Positions 35,114 to 44,361 are shown, numbered from the stretch's first letter. The stretch is DNA of 64,000 nt from SHWC01 sp050173345 (GCA_050173345.1 JBFXKW010000002.1:558001-622000); one strand, 5' to 3'. Made by a program: numbers and translations. The notes: generated by a model not told the origin, from the letters alone.

Positions 35114-36295
35114 CTAGCCCGCAGGCAGCATCGGCATGGGGCATGAGGGCGCGGGGTGCTCCGAAGCCTGGCGATAATCGAGCCAGCCCCACACGGCGTA
35201 GTGATCCGAGAGGTCGCAGAGGTTCTCGCCTGCGGTCGTGCCGAACAGGCCGCGATTCTCGAAATCGAAGCGCGTGCGGAAGACGAGCGGGCAGTTGAAG
35301 GCGCGCGAAGGCGCCCGAAAGCCTCGGGCCGGCAGCACATAGTCGACGAAGCCATTGCCGCGCGAGACCCAGTCGTTCCGGGTCTCGCGGGTGTAGGGAT
35401 GGCCGAGGAACGTGGGCGCGCCGGCGCGCAACACATCGTCCTGAAGGACCGCTTCCAGAGCGGCGCCGCGCTGCGTATTGAGATCGCCGGCGATGATCAC
35501 GGCCTCGTCGGGCGCGATGCCGGCGCCATTCGTGACATAATCACCGATGTCCTGGAGCTGACGCTGACGCGCAGCGCTGCGCTCGGCGTCCCAGCCGGAT
35601 TGCAGGTGGGTGCCGATCACGTGATAGAGCCGGCCACCCTTGTCGATCTCGGCGTGGATGAACCCCTTGAAGGCGTAGCAATCGACCCCGCCGCACGATT
35701 CGTAGACCAGCTCGCGCGCCGCGAGGATCGGATGGCGGCTCGCGATCAGCACGCCGCCATCCTGGTCGAAGCCGATGTCGCCTTCGCCGCCATCAGGGTA
35801 TCCGTCCCGCCGCGCTTCGTCCGCCCCCAGGCCGAACGGCGCAGGCTGGTCGAGCGGCTTGCCCTTGATGCGTGCCTGCGACAGCCGGTAGGCGGTGCCG
35901 AGCACGTGCGTGCTCCATGCGAAGCCGCGCTCGCGCAGGCCGGCGAGCAGGATGGCGCGGGCATCGTCGTCGAACGCCTCGGCGAACACCACCGCGTCGA
36001 ACGGCTCGACAAAGCGGGGAATGAGCGCGGCTCGCTCCTCCTGGGCGAGCGCGAAGTCGCTGCCGAAGAACGGCACGTCGCGCGGGCCGATCGGCAGCAG
36101 GTAGACGTTCCAGACGAGCACGCTCAGCACGTCCGGCGAGGCCTCGACGGGCGGCGCGTGGTTGATGCCCGGCCCGTCGCACACGCGCTCACCGAGCGCG
36201 GGAGAGGCGGCCGGCGCCAGGAACGCCAGGACGCCGATCAGAACGCTGCTTATGGCGGCGACAGGCTTGCCGAAGCCGCGGAGGAATCTCGCCAT
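35114..36295 (-). CDS. Secreted endonuclease/exonuclease/phosphatase family protein (sphingomyelinase-C-like)
   Basis: 393 residues. Signal peptide of about 33 residues (start at ATG 36295; an upstream GTG at 36337 is possible). DNase I-like fold motifs: LVWNVYLLP, AEAFDD (metal-binding Glu), IGTHLQSGW, IAGDLNTQRG (D-x-N) and the final LSDHYAVWGW (D-H catalytic pair). The combination of a signal and SDHYAV is shared with bacterial neutral sphingomyelinases and other extracellular phosphodiesterases. Could hydrolyse phospholipids or nucleic acids outside the cell. Confidence 0.85.
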   Translation of the reverse strand: MARFLRGFGKPVAAISSVLIGVLAFLAPAASPALGERVCDGPGINHAPPVEASPDVLSVLVWNVYLLPIGPRDVPFFGSDFALAQEERAALIPRFVEPFDAVVFAEAFDDDARAILLAGLRERGFAWSTHVLGTAYRLSQARIKGKPLDQPAPFGLGADEARRDGYPDGGEGDIGFDQDGGVLIASRHPILAARELVYESCGGVDCYAFKGFIHAEIDKGGRLYHVIGTHLQSGWDAERSAARQRQLQDIGDYVTNGAGIAPDEAVIIAGDLNTQRGAALEAVLQDDVLRAGAPTFLGHPYTRETRNDWVSRGNGFVDYVLPARGFRAPSRAFNCPLVFRTRFDFENRGLFGTTAGENLCDLSDHYAVWGWLDYRQASEHPAPSCPMPMLPAG

Positions 36296-36346
36296 CGCCA
36301 GAGAAGTAGCGCGCGCGCCGCCGCCAACCAAGCGCACGGTGCGGTC

Positions 36347-37351
36347 TCAGGCCCGGATCAGGCCCTCCGCCTTCAGCTCCGCCCATAGCGCGTCGGGGAT
36401 CGGCGCGGCAAGCGCCGCGACGTTGCGTTCGATCTCGTGCGGCGCCCGCGCACCAGGAATCACGGCCGCTACGGCCGGGTGGCGCAGCGGAAACTGGATG
36501 GCCGCCTCGGCGAGCGCCACGCCGTGACGCTTGCAGACCGCCTCGAGCTTCGAAACCCGCTCCAGCACGGCCGGCGGCGCGGGCTTGTAGTTGTAGGTGA
36601 CGCCCGGCCTGGCGCCGACCGCGAGGATGCCCGTGTTGTACGGGCCGCCGATGATGACCCCGATGCCGCGGCGCTCGCAGAGCGGCAGGAAGCTCTCCAA
36701 TGCCTCCTGCTCGAGCAGCGTGTAGCGGCCGGCGAGCAGGAAGCAGTCGAAATCGCCGCGCTCGGCCAGCACCTGGCAGACCTCCCACTCGTTGAGGCCG
36801 GCACCGATCGCACCGACCACGCCCTGGTCGCGCAGCTCGCGCATGGCGCGGTAGCCGCCTGCCATCACCTCGTCGATGCGCCGCTGGCTCGCCTCCCTGG
36901 TGCCGTGCGTCCAGACATCGACGTCATGTATGAGCAGGATGTCGATGCGGCTCGTGCCGAGGCGCTGCAGGCTGTCCTCGAACGAGCGCATCGTCGCGTC
37001 ATAGCCGTAGTCGTAGCTGACCTCGAAGGGCAGCGGCTCGATGAAGTGCCCGCCCTCCACCTTGCCGGCCCGCGCGGGCGTCAGCAGCCGCCCGATCTTG
37101 GTCGACAACACGAAGCTGTCGCGCGGCACGCCGCGCAGCGCATCGCCGACCCGGTGCTCGCTCAGCCCATGACCATAGAGCGGCGCGGTGTCGAAATAGC
37201 GGATGCCGGCAGCGAGCGCGGCGGCGATGGTCGCCGCCGCGTCCGCGTCCGACACCTTGGCGAACAGATTGCCGAACGGCGCGCCGCCGAAGCCCATCTG
37301 GCTGACGCGAAGCCCGCTCCGGCCGAGCGGCCGTGTCTCACCCGCTTTCAT
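36347..37351 (-). CDS. Aldo/keto reductase (L-fucose/D-threo-aldose dehydrogenase-like)
   Basis: 334 residues. Catalytic residues D54, Y59 (FDTAPLYGHGLSE) and K85 (LSTKIGR) are present, with the histidine in LLIHDVD. The sequence style (VSQMGFGGAPFGNLF, SEHRVGDALRG) resembles pyridoxal 4-dehydrogenase/L-fucose or D-threo-aldose 1-dehydrogenase members, which oxidise aldoses with NAD(P)+. Adjacent on the same strand to the PhyH-HEAT gene (12 bp gap), so the two are probably co-transcribed downstream of a divergent promoter shared with a Gfo/Idh/MocA dehydrogenase. Confidence 0.88.
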   Translation of the reverse strand: MKAGETRPLGRSGLRVSQMGFGGAPFGNLFAKVSDADAAATIAAALAAGIRYFDTAPLYGHGLSEHRVGDALRGVPRDSFVLSTKIGRLLTPARAGKVEGGHFIEPLPFEVSYDYGYDATMRSFEDSLQRLGTSRIDILLIHDVDVWTHGTREASQRRIDEVMAGGYRAMRELRDQGVVGAIGAGLNEWEVCQVLAERGDFDCFLLAGRYTLLEQEALESFLPLCERRGIGVIIGGPYNTGILAVGARPGVTYNYKPAPPAVLERVSKLEAVCKRHGVALAEAAIQFPLRHPAVAAVIPGARAPHEIERNVAALAAPIPDALWAELKAEGLIRA

Positions 37352-37363
37352 GCCGCGCCCGGC

Positions 37364-39016
37364 CTAGAACTGGCTCTTCGGGTTGGTCTTCGGGCACCAG
37401 CGCGCCGCCTTGAGGAACGGGATCAGCAGCGCCTGCGCCTCCCGCGTGCCGATGCGATCGAGCGCCTCCAGGGCATAACCGACCACATAGCGGTTGCCGT
37501 CATAGAGCGCATCCTCGAGCGCCGCGATGACCGCCGGCTCCTTCGGCGCGAGCCGCGCGATCGACTGCACCGCGTTGAAGCGAACCTCGTCCTCCGCGTC
37601 GCGCATGGCGTGCAGCAGGGCGCGCACCGCCTGGGGCCGGCCCCTCATCAAGCCGAGCGCCTCGACCGCGCTGATCCGGACATAGACGTCCGGGTCCGCA
37701 GCGCCGGCCTCCAGGACCTCGTAGACCGATGCGTCCTCCGCGCCGATCTGGCCGAGCGCATAGGCGATGTACTTGCGCACGCGCGGCCCCGCCCCCGCAT
37801 AGGCCGCGACCAGCGGGGCGGACGCGGCAACGCCGATGCCGACCAACGCATGTGCCGCGTTGCGCGCCGGCATCTCGACCTCGGCATGCTGGCCCTCATC
37901 GACCAGGATGCGCGGATCGTCGACGCTCTCGCCGTCATTGCCGAGCAGCACCTCGATCAAGGCCGGGATCGTGGGTTCGCCGATCGCCGAGAGCGCATAG
38001 GCCGCGTTCAACGAAGCGGGTTCGAACCCGTCGTGCAGCGCCGCCTTCAAGGCGGATATAGCCGGCGCGGCCGCCGGCCCGAGACGACCGAGGGCGAGCG
38101 CCGCATCGCGCCGTGCCTTCGGCGCCCCGCTCGACAGCGCCTCAACGAGCCGCTCGACCTCGCCGCCCTCAACCGGCGCCGCGACGCGCGGCGGCGCCAT
38201 GCCGGCGAGCCAGTACCATTGCTGGCGATAGAGCTCGTCGACGCGATGGCCCGGCAGGTCGTCGGGCAGCCGCCATGCCGTGTCCTCGCACGCCCAGCCC
38301 GGCGCCTCGGGGCGCGACATGCGGGTGAACTCAAACTTCAGCATGAAGCGCTCGTTCTGCGTGACGTTCTTCATCTTCCGGTGCCAGACGTCGTAATGGA
38401 TCATCAGGCAGGTGCCCGCGGGGCCGGACGCGGCATAGCCGAGCGCGTCGATGTCGTCCGGCCGCTGGGCGAAGCAATAGGTGCCGGCCGCGACGCCGGT
38501 CGGGCCGATCTCGGGATAGACCTCCTGCGGGTAGTACATGATCATCACCCACCAGGGCCGATGGTCGTGCACCTTACGCTTGTAGCCCCAATAGCTGTCG
38601 TGATGCCAGACCTGCTCCTCGCTGCCGGGCGGGTTGTCGTGCGGGTAGCGGTGCGGGTGCAGCCAGAAATCCGGCCCGAGCACGCTGATCAGCGCGCCCT
38701 TGATCGCGGGATCGTCGACGACGCGGAGCAGCTCGGGCGTGAGCGGCAGGAAGTTGTTGCCCGGATTGTCGATCGCAAGGTGGCCGAGCATCCGCTTCGC
38801 CGCGACGTGCATCCGCGCGTGGAAATCGTCCGGCAGGCTGGTCTGGAGCCGCAGATAACCGTTGGCGAGGAACGAGTGGAGCTGCCGGTCGCCGAGCAGG
38901 ATGGGCGGCCTCCGCTCCGGCGCGCGGCCGACCCCGGAGCTCAAGCCCTCCTCCAGGCTGAACGCCTCGTCGGCTGCCTTGCTGACCTTGAATTGGGCCT
39001 GCTGAACCTGGCTCAT
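37364..39016 (-). CDS. Phytanoyl-CoA dioxygenase domain fused to HEAT repeats
   Basis: 550 residues. The N-terminal half (about 40-240) is an Fe(II)/2-oxoglutarate dioxygenase of the PhyH family with H138-x-D140 (WHHDSYWG), distal H212 (VWHRK) and R223 for 2-oxoglutarate, eleven residues later as in human PhyH. From about 290 to 530 there are repeated HEAT-like helices (ARRDAALALGRLGPAA, SLNAAYALSAIGEPTI, VRISAVEALGLM, VRFNAVQSIARLAP). A dioxygenase-HEAT fusion is unusual; the repeats probably bind a partner or large substrate. ATG 39016 has GGAGG 8 bases upstream. Confidence 0.88.
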   Translation of the reverse strand: MSQVQQAQFKVSKAADEAFSLEEGLSSGVGRAPERRPPILLGDRQLHSFLANGYLRLQTSLPDDFHARMHVAAKRMLGHLAIDNPGNNFLPLTPELLRVVDDPAIKGALISVLGPDFWLHPHRYPHDNPPGSEEQVWHHDSYWGYKRKVHDHRPWWVMIMYYPQEVYPEIGPTGVAAGTYCFAQRPDDIDALGYAASGPAGTCLMIHYDVWHRKMKNVTQNERFMLKFEFTRMSRPEAPGWACEDTAWRLPDDLPGHRVDELYRQQWYWLAGMAPPRVAAPVEGGEVERLVEALSSGAPKARRDAALALGRLGPAAAPAISALKAALHDGFEPASLNAAYALSAIGEPTIPALIEVLLGNDGESVDDPRILVDEGQHAEVEMPARNAAHALVGIGVAASAPLVAAYAGAGPRVRKYIAYALGQIGAEDASVYEVLEAGAADPDVYVRISAVEALGLMRGRPQAVRALLHAMRDAEDEVRFNAVQSIARLAPKEPAVIAALEDALYDGNRYVVGYALEALDRIGTREAQALLIPFLKAARWCPKTNPKSQF

Positions 39017-39317
39017 CGGGCCACCTCCGCTTGGTTCAGGCTGCATGCCGGCATAGGCGCTGCTAGACTAAGGCCGAGGGCGGCGCATTGCGAGCCCGAT
39101 CTGGGGCCGCGCCGGCCACCTGTTTGTTGATTGTGATCACAAGACGCCGGGATCAGCCTGGAGCACGGTCCGATCGGGTTGACCTGACCTGATCGGTGAA
39201 TCCTGCTCCAGCTTGTCGAGCAGGGCAGGGTTCACGCTCGAGAGGGAATCGCCGAGCGATTCCATCTCAAACGATCCTGCTCCAGGCGTCGGGCCAAGCA
39301 ACCAGGGAGGCATCGCG
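39017..39317. promoter_or_regulatory. Divergent regulatory region rich in inverted and direct repeats
   Basis: No gene. It contains the palindrome TTGTGATCACAA (39131-39142), an inverted repeat GGAATCGCCGAGCGATTCC (39245-39263, 8-base arms) about 55 bp upstream of the dehydrogenase, and a 12-bp direct repeat ATCCTGCTCCAG at 39200-39211 and 39274-39285 with a further inverted CTGGAGCA near 39158. This density suggests control of both divergent units by one or more repressors. No regulator gene is next to it. Confidence 0.5.
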
Positions 39318-40496
39318 ATGAAGGAAATCCGCATCGGGTTGATCGGCGGCGTCGGCTGGATGGCGAAGACGCATGCGCTGACCTACGCCATGGCACCGAC
39401 GATCTTCGGCAATGCGCCGGCGCGGCCGGTGCTCGAGATGCTGGCCGAGGCGACCGACGAGCTGGCCAAGGGCGCGGCGGCGGACTATGGCGCGAGGCGC
39501 TGGACCTCGGACTGGCGCAAGCTGGTCAACGACCCGAACATCGACGTCGTCGACGTCTGCACGCCCAACCACCTCCACAAGGAGATGGTGCTGGCGGCGG
39601 CGGCGGCCGGCAAGCACATCTATTGCGAGAAGCCGCTCGGCCTGAACGTCGACGAGACGAGGGTGATGGCGGATGCCGTGCGCAAGGCCGGCGTCCTCAA
39701 CCTGGTCGGCCACAACTTCCCGCACAACCCGATCCACAGCCTCGCGCGCGACATCATCCGGGGCGGCGAGATCGGCGAGCTGGTCAACATGCGCGTGTCG
39801 TTCAACGTCGATTTCCTCGCCGACGAGGACATCCCCTTCATCTGGCGCTGCGACCGCAAGCTGGCCGGCAGCGGCACGGTCGGCGACATCAACGTGCACG
39901 TGTTCAGCTTCACCGAATACCTGATCGGCCCGCTCGCCGAGGTGTGCGCCAAGCTCACCACAGTCGTGAAGCAGCGCAAGGTGATCGAGGGCGCGACCAT
40001 AGGCCGCTCCAGCGATACCTCGAGCAAGGCGCAGATGCGCACCGTCGATACCGACGACGCCGTCCAGATGATCGCGACCTTCGAGAACGGCTGCACCGGC
40101 ATCTTCGACACCAGCCGCGTCGCGCACGGCCACAAGGCCGACATGAGCTACGACATCGTCGGCCGCAAGGGCGCGATCCGCTGGAGCAACGACCGGCTGA
40201 ACGAGCTGCAGGTCTATACGACGGCCGATCCGGCCGATCGCGTCGGCTTCAAGCGCATCGAGACCAACCCGGCCCATCCCTATTACGGCTCGTTCTATCC
40301 CATCGCCAGCATCGGCATGGGCTACAACGACATAAAGGTGATCGAGGTGCGCGAGCTGGTGCAGGCGGTCAGCGGCGAGAACGTCAAGCTGTGGCCCGAC
40401 TTCGCCGTCGCCCACAGGATCCAGCGCTATGTCGAGGCCACCATCAAATCCAGCGAGGAGCGCCGCTGGGTCAAGATCAGCGAAATTCCTGCCTGA
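39318..40496 (+). CDS. Gfo/Idh/MocA family dehydrogenase
   Basis: 392 residues. Rossmann domain with GLIGGVGWMAKTH, the EKP motif (IYCEKPLGLN) and a C-terminal substrate domain with the usual catalytic histidine environment (GDINVHVFSF). Typical of sugar, inositol or levoglucosan-type dehydrogenases. RBS GGGAGG lies 8 bases upstream of the ATG. Divergent from the PhyH-HEAT/aldo-keto reductase pair and convergent with the ABC importer operon, which suggests a shared catabolic pathway. Confidence 0.9.
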   Translation: MKEIRIGLIGGVGWMAKTHALTYAMAPTIFGNAPARPVLEMLAEATDELAKGAAADYGARRWTSDWRKLVNDPNIDVVDVCTPNHLHKEMVLAAAAAGKHIYCEKPLGLNVDETRVMADAVRKAGVLNLVGHNFPHNPIHSLARDIIRGGEIGELVNMRVSFNVDFLADEDIPFIWRCDRKLAGSGTVGDINVHVFSFTEYLIGPLAEVCAKLTTVVKQRKVIEGATIGRSSDTSSKAQMRTVDTDDAVQMIATFENGCTGIFDTSRVAHGHKADMSYDIVGRKGAIRWSNDRLNELQVYTTADPADRVGFKRIETNPAHPYYGSFYPIASIGMGYNDIKVIEVRELVQAVSGENVKLWPDFAVAHRIQRYVEATIKSSEERRWVKISEIPA

Positions 40497-40498
40497 AC

Positions 40499-40526
40499 AA
40501 AAAAAGGGAGGAGCTTTGCTCCTCCC
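40499..40526 (-). terminator. Rho-independent terminator of the sugar-type ABC operon
   Basis: Stem GGGAGGAGC / GCTCCTCCC with a 3-base loop (40506-40526), followed on the minus strand by seven T (40505-40499). It ends the minus-strand operon 22 bp after the substrate-binding protein stop. On the plus strand only the hairpin is present. Confidence 0.93.
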
Positions 40527-40547
40527 CATATCCGAAAGGCGTGCGTC

Positions 40548-42071
40548 CTAGACTTTCATGCCGACCTTGCGGGTCGATTCGAGGAACTTGGCGTACTGCG
40601 CCTTCTGGCTGTCGATGCCGAGCTTCTGCGTGATCTTCACCCATTCCTCGGCGGCATCGTCGAGCGCGTCCTTTGCCGTGACCTGGCCGGCGATGACCTT
40701 CTGGATGTTCCGCCCGAGCGCATCGCCGTACTCGCCGGCGCCCTCCCAATACATCTGGGGATAGGCGCGCTCGACGTTCTTCTCGAGCCCGGCGAGGTGG
40801 TCCTTCGCGCGGTCCAGCGTCTGGAAGATGCCGTCGTTGACCGGCCACAGCTCGCTGGTGGTGCGCTGCGGGTTGGGCTCGGTATACATCTTCGCCGCCG
40901 CGTCGCCGAAATGCGTCTTGCCGAACGGGTCGGAGCCGCAATAGGGGTCCGCGCAATAGTGCTCGGAGTAGTCCTTGTGCGACATGCGGTAGATGAAGTA
41001 GGCGGCCGCCTCCTTCTGCTCCTCGGAGGCGTTCGCGGGCACGCTGACGGTGCGGCTGAACAGCGCGACCGGCGTGTTGAGGATCGTCCCGTCGGCCTGG
41101 ACGGTGCCGGGCACCACCTCCGAGCCCTGGTCCTGGGCCCGCTCGAGACCCTGGCTGCGCACCGTGAACTCGGCGAGGTCGATCCACCAGATCGACATGA
41201 CGTCGGCGCCGGATTCCCAGCGCGCGATGGTACCGCCGATGTCGAGCGATTCCTTGCCCGGCGGCCCGGTCAGCACGATCTCCTTGAACAGCTCGAGCGA
41301 TTCGGCGGCGGCCGGCGTGTTGATGCCGGGGTTCATGTTCTCGTCGAAATACTTGACCCCGTAGCTCGCCGCCACGTCGAACCAGAAGCCCCAGCTGAAG
41401 TTCGGCGGCGCCATGACGACGGAGGTGCCGTAGATGCCTGTCGAGCTCAGCTCGTCGGTGAAGAAGCGCGCCACGTCGCGGAACTCCTCCCACGTCTTCG
41501 GCACGGCGAGCTCGCGCTGGAAGCGCTGCGAGTACTTCTTCTGGTACTCCGAATTGTTGAAGTAGGACGGCCGGTAATGCAGGTTGTGGATGTCGCCGTC
41601 CACCATGAACCCATAGGTCTTGCCGCCCCACTTCGTGTAGAACTCGCCATAGCGGGGCATCACCCACTCGTCGTACTCCGCGGCCCCTTCATACTGCGCG
41701 AGATAGTCGTCGAGCGGCTCGAGCACGCCCGATTCCGCGAACACGCCGAAATAGAGGCTCGGATAGACCGCCCAGCTGAAGCGCGGGTTCTTCGAGAGGA
41801 GCTGCGGAAACAGCTTCGCCGTGGTCTCGCCCGAGTCATAGATCTCATGGCTCGAGATGCCGACGCCGGCCTCTTCCTTGATCAGCGGCGAAAGCCAGAG
41901 CGCCGCGTTCTGCCAGTTGCTGTCCCAGCTGACGGGAATGTCGATATCGAAGCGCTTCTCGGCGCGCGCATAGCGCGAGCGCAGGAACCCTGGGGCGAAG
42001 GCGGCTGAGCCTGCCGCAAGCGCCGTGCCCTTCATGAATCGTCTGCGGCTCAAATGAGAAAAAGCACCCAT
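40548..42071 (-). CDS. ABC importer substrate-binding protein (family 1, Tat-exported)
   Basis: 507 residues. Twin-arginine signal (SRRRFMKG) followed by a hydrophobic stretch, then a large bilobal family 1 solute-binding protein of the sugar or polyol type. RBS GGGAGG upstream of the ATG. It is the last gene of the operon with two permeases and two ATPases upstream; placement of the binding protein last is less common. No paralogue is close enough to name a substrate. Export folded through Tat may reflect early ligand or cofactor binding. Confidence 0.9.
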   Translation of the reverse strand: MGAFSHLSRRRFMKGTALAAGSAAFAPGFLRSRYARAEKRFDIDIPVSWDSNWQNAALWLSPLIKEEAGVGISSHEIYDSGETTAKLFPQLLSKNPRFSWAVYPSLYFGVFAESGVLEPLDDYLAQYEGAAEYDEWVMPRYGEFYTKWGGKTYGFMVDGDIHNLHYRPSYFNNSEYQKKYSQRFQRELAVPKTWEEFRDVARFFTDELSSTGIYGTSVVMAPPNFSWGFWFDVAASYGVKYFDENMNPGINTPAAAESLELFKEIVLTGPPGKESLDIGGTIARWESGADVMSIWWIDLAEFTVRSQGLERAQDQGSEVVPGTVQADGTILNTPVALFSRTVSVPANASEEQKEAAAYFIYRMSHKDYSEHYCADPYCGSDPFGKTHFGDAAAKMYTEPNPQRTTSELWPVNDGIFQTLDRAKDHLAGLEKNVERAYPQMYWEGAGEYGDALGRNIQKVIAGQVTAKDALDDAAEEWVKITQKLGIDSQKAQYAKFLESTRKVGMKV

Positions 42072-42144
42072 GACGTCTTACCTCCCTACGTTGCCTCATC
42101 CTCGATGCTGAAATGAGCCTACGGGGCCAACGATGGTTGCTCGA

Positions 42145-43245
42145 TCACACGATCAGTCGTTCGTCCTCCTCGCTGAACACCATGACATCCCGCGGCTCAT
42201 AGTGCAGGTCCACCGTCTCGCCAGCGGCAACGCGATCATCGGGTGATGACAGCGCCTGCAACCTCCGCTCACCCGTTTTCAAGGTGAGGATACTTCGCTC
42301 GCCCAGATATTCGTTGATCTCCACCCGCGCCTGGATCGGCACCATGCCGTTCTTCGGCTGGCGGTGCAGGTTCTGCGGCCTGATGCCGATCAGGTAGCGC
42401 GCGTCGTTCCGCCCGCGCAGCGCGGCCTGCTTCCGCTCCGAGAGGCGGAACGTCAGGGCGCCCGTCGTCATGGCCAGCGCGCCGTCCAGCTCGGTCAGGG
42501 TGGCGCTGAAGAAGTTGGTGGGCGGCTCGCCGATGAAGTCGGCGACGAAGCGGTCGACCGGCCGCTCGTAGAGCTCGTCGCGGGTGCCGACCTGCTTGAC
42601 GTTGCCCTGGTACATGACGGCGATGCGGTCAGACAGAGCCAGCGCCTCCATCTGATCGTGGGTGACGAAGATCATCGTGCTGCCGAGCGACTGGTGCAGC
42701 CGCTTCAGGTCGAACAGCATCTGGAAACGCAAGTGACCGTCGACATGCCCGAGCACCTCGTCGAGGATGAAGGCCGCGGGCTCGCGGATCAGCGCGCGCG
42801 CAAGCGAGACGCGCTGGCGCTGCCCGCCCGACAGCGCGTAAGGGTGCATGTGGAGGATATGCTCGATCTGCAGGAGCTCGGCGAGCGCGTCCACCTTCTT
42901 CTGCCGCTCGGCCTTCGGCACCTTGCGCACTTCGAGCGGGAACGCGATGTTCTCGCGCGCGGTGAAATTCGGGTAGAGCGCGTAGTTCTCGAACGCCATC
43001 GCGACGTTGCGCTGCTGGGGCGGCAGCTCGTTGACGCGCCGGTCGTCGAAGCGGATTTCGCCCGAGCTCGGGGTTTCGAGGCCGACGATCATGCGCAGCG
43101 TCGTCGACTTGCCGCAGCCGGACGGGCCGACCACCGAGAGGAACTCGCCGTCCGCCACCGAGAAGCTGACATCCTTCACGGCGTGCACCGCGTGCGCGCC
43201 GGCGCCATAGTGCTTGTTGACCTCGTGAAGGCTGACGTTCGACAT
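42145..43245 (-). CDS. ABC importer ATPase 2 (MalK/UgpC-like)
   Basis: 366 residues from ATG 43245 (a GTG directly before it could add one). Walker A GPSGCGKST (40-48) and signature LSGGQ (138-142) are normal, but the Q-loop reads MAFENYALYP with Glu86 in place of Gln, and Walker B plus D-loop read ILDEVLGHVD instead of LLDEPLSNLD. Switch histidine H196 (VTHDQ) is present. The C-terminal OB-fold regulatory region follows from about 240. It pairs with the other ATPase to energise the importer. Confidence 0.9.
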   Translation of the reverse strand: MSNVSLHEVNKHYGAGAHAVHAVKDVSFSVADGEFLSVVGPSGCGKSTTLRMIVGLETPSSGEIRFDDRRVNELPPQQRNVAMAFENYALYPNFTARENIAFPLEVRKVPKAERQKKVDALAELLQIEHILHMHPYALSGGQRQRVSLARALIREPAAFILDEVLGHVDGHLRFQMLFDLKRLHQSLGSTMIFVTHDQMEALALSDRIAVMYQGNVKQVGTRDELYERPVDRFVADFIGEPPTNFFSATLTELDGALAMTTGALTFRLSERKQAALRGRNDARYLIGIRPQNLHRQPKNGMVPIQARVEINEYLGERSILTLKTGERRLQALSSPDDRVAAGETVDLHYEPRDVMVFSEEDERLIV

Positions 43246-43252
43246 CACCGCC

Positions 43253-44359
43253 TCATTGCACCAGGCGCGCGCCGTTCTCAGTGCTGAAATAGTGGAAGGC
43301 TTCCGCCCTCAGCGCAATGCTGACGGGCTGATCCACCGCAAAATGATCGCGCGGCGATGTGATCACCGTCAGCTTGTCGCCGCCGACATCGGCGATCAGG
43401 ACGCCCATCGAGCCGAGCGGCTCGTAGAGCTCGACTTTGCCCTCGACGACGCAACGATTGTCGAAGTCCTCGCCGTCGAGGCGCGCGCGCAGATGCTGCG
43501 GCCGGATGCCGACCGCGACGCGCGCCCTGCCGTGACGGTCGAGCGCGGCGACATGCGCCTCGTCCACCGGAAAGCCAAGCGCGCCCGAATCGGTTACCGC
43601 GCGGAGTACCCCGTTGCTCCGGCTGAGCTGGCATTCGAGCACGTTGATCGGCGGCTGGCCGACATGCTTGGCGACGAACAGCCAGCCCGGCCGCTCGTAG
43701 ATCTCCTGCGGCGTGCCGGTCTGGATCAGGCCGCCGCGGCCCATCACGCCGACCCGGTGGCCGAGCGAGAGCGCCTCGGTGTAGTCGTGGGTGACGAACA
43801 TGGTGGCGACGCGATCGAGCCCCTCGATGCGGTGGAACTGCTGGCGAAGCTCATAGCGGATGCGGGCGTCGAGATGGCTGATCGGCTCGTCGAGCAGCAG
43901 CACCTCGGGCTGCTTGACCAGCGTGCGCGCCAGCGAGATGCGCTGCATCTGGCCGCCCGACGCCTGGTTCGGCCTGCGGTTGAGCAGGTGCTCGATGCGC
44001 AGCATGCGTGCGGCGTCCATCACCCGGCGGTCGATCTCCGCTTTCGGCAGCTTCTGGGCGAGCAGCGGGTTCGCGATGTTGCGGTAGACGGTGCGGTGCG
44101 GATAGAGCGCATAGCTCTCGAAGGTGAGCGCAACGGGGCGCTTGTAGGGCGGCACCTTGGTCATGTCCTTGCCGCCGATGATGACCTCGCCGGCGTCCGG
44201 CACTTCGAGGCCGGCGACGATCTTGAGCAGCGTCGACTTGCTGATACCCGACGGGCCGACCACCACGAAGAACTCGCCGGCCTCGACGGTGAGGTCGAGC
44301 CGGTCGAGCACCGGATATTCCCAGCCCTTGCAGATTCCCCTGAGCTCGAGCTGCGCCAT
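43253..44359 (-). CDS. ABC importer ATPase 1 with degenerate Walker A
   Basis: 368 residues. The P-loop is GPSGISKST (35-43): Ser40 replaces the invariant glycine before Lys41 (codon AGC, 44240-44242). The Q-loop has Glu81 (LTFESYALYP) and the signature is ASGGQ. Walker B LLLLDEP, D-loop SHLD and H191 are intact. The start ATG follows the permease stop by 2 bp. The combination suggests a heterodimeric ATPase pair with one site altered. A longer frame to 45874 is the shadow of the permease. Confidence 0.9.
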   Translation of the reverse strand: MAQLELRGICKGWEYPVLDRLDLTVEAGEFFVVVGPSGISKSTLLKIVAGLEVPDAGEVIIGGKDMTKVPPYKRPVALTFESYALYPHRTVYRNIANPLLAQKLPKAEIDRRVMDAARMLRIEHLLNRRPNQASGGQMQRISLARTLVKQPEVLLLDEPISHLDARIRYELRQQFHRIEGLDRVATMFVTHDYTEALSLGHRVGVMGRGGLIQTGTPQEIYERPGWLFVAKHVGQPPINVLECQLSRSNGVLRAVTDSGALGFPVDEAHVAALDRHGRARVAVGIRPQHLRARLDGEDFDNRCVVEGKVELYEPLGSMGVLIADVGGDKLTVITSPRDHFAVDQPVSIALRAEAFHYFSTENGARLVQ

Positions 44360-44361
44360 GA

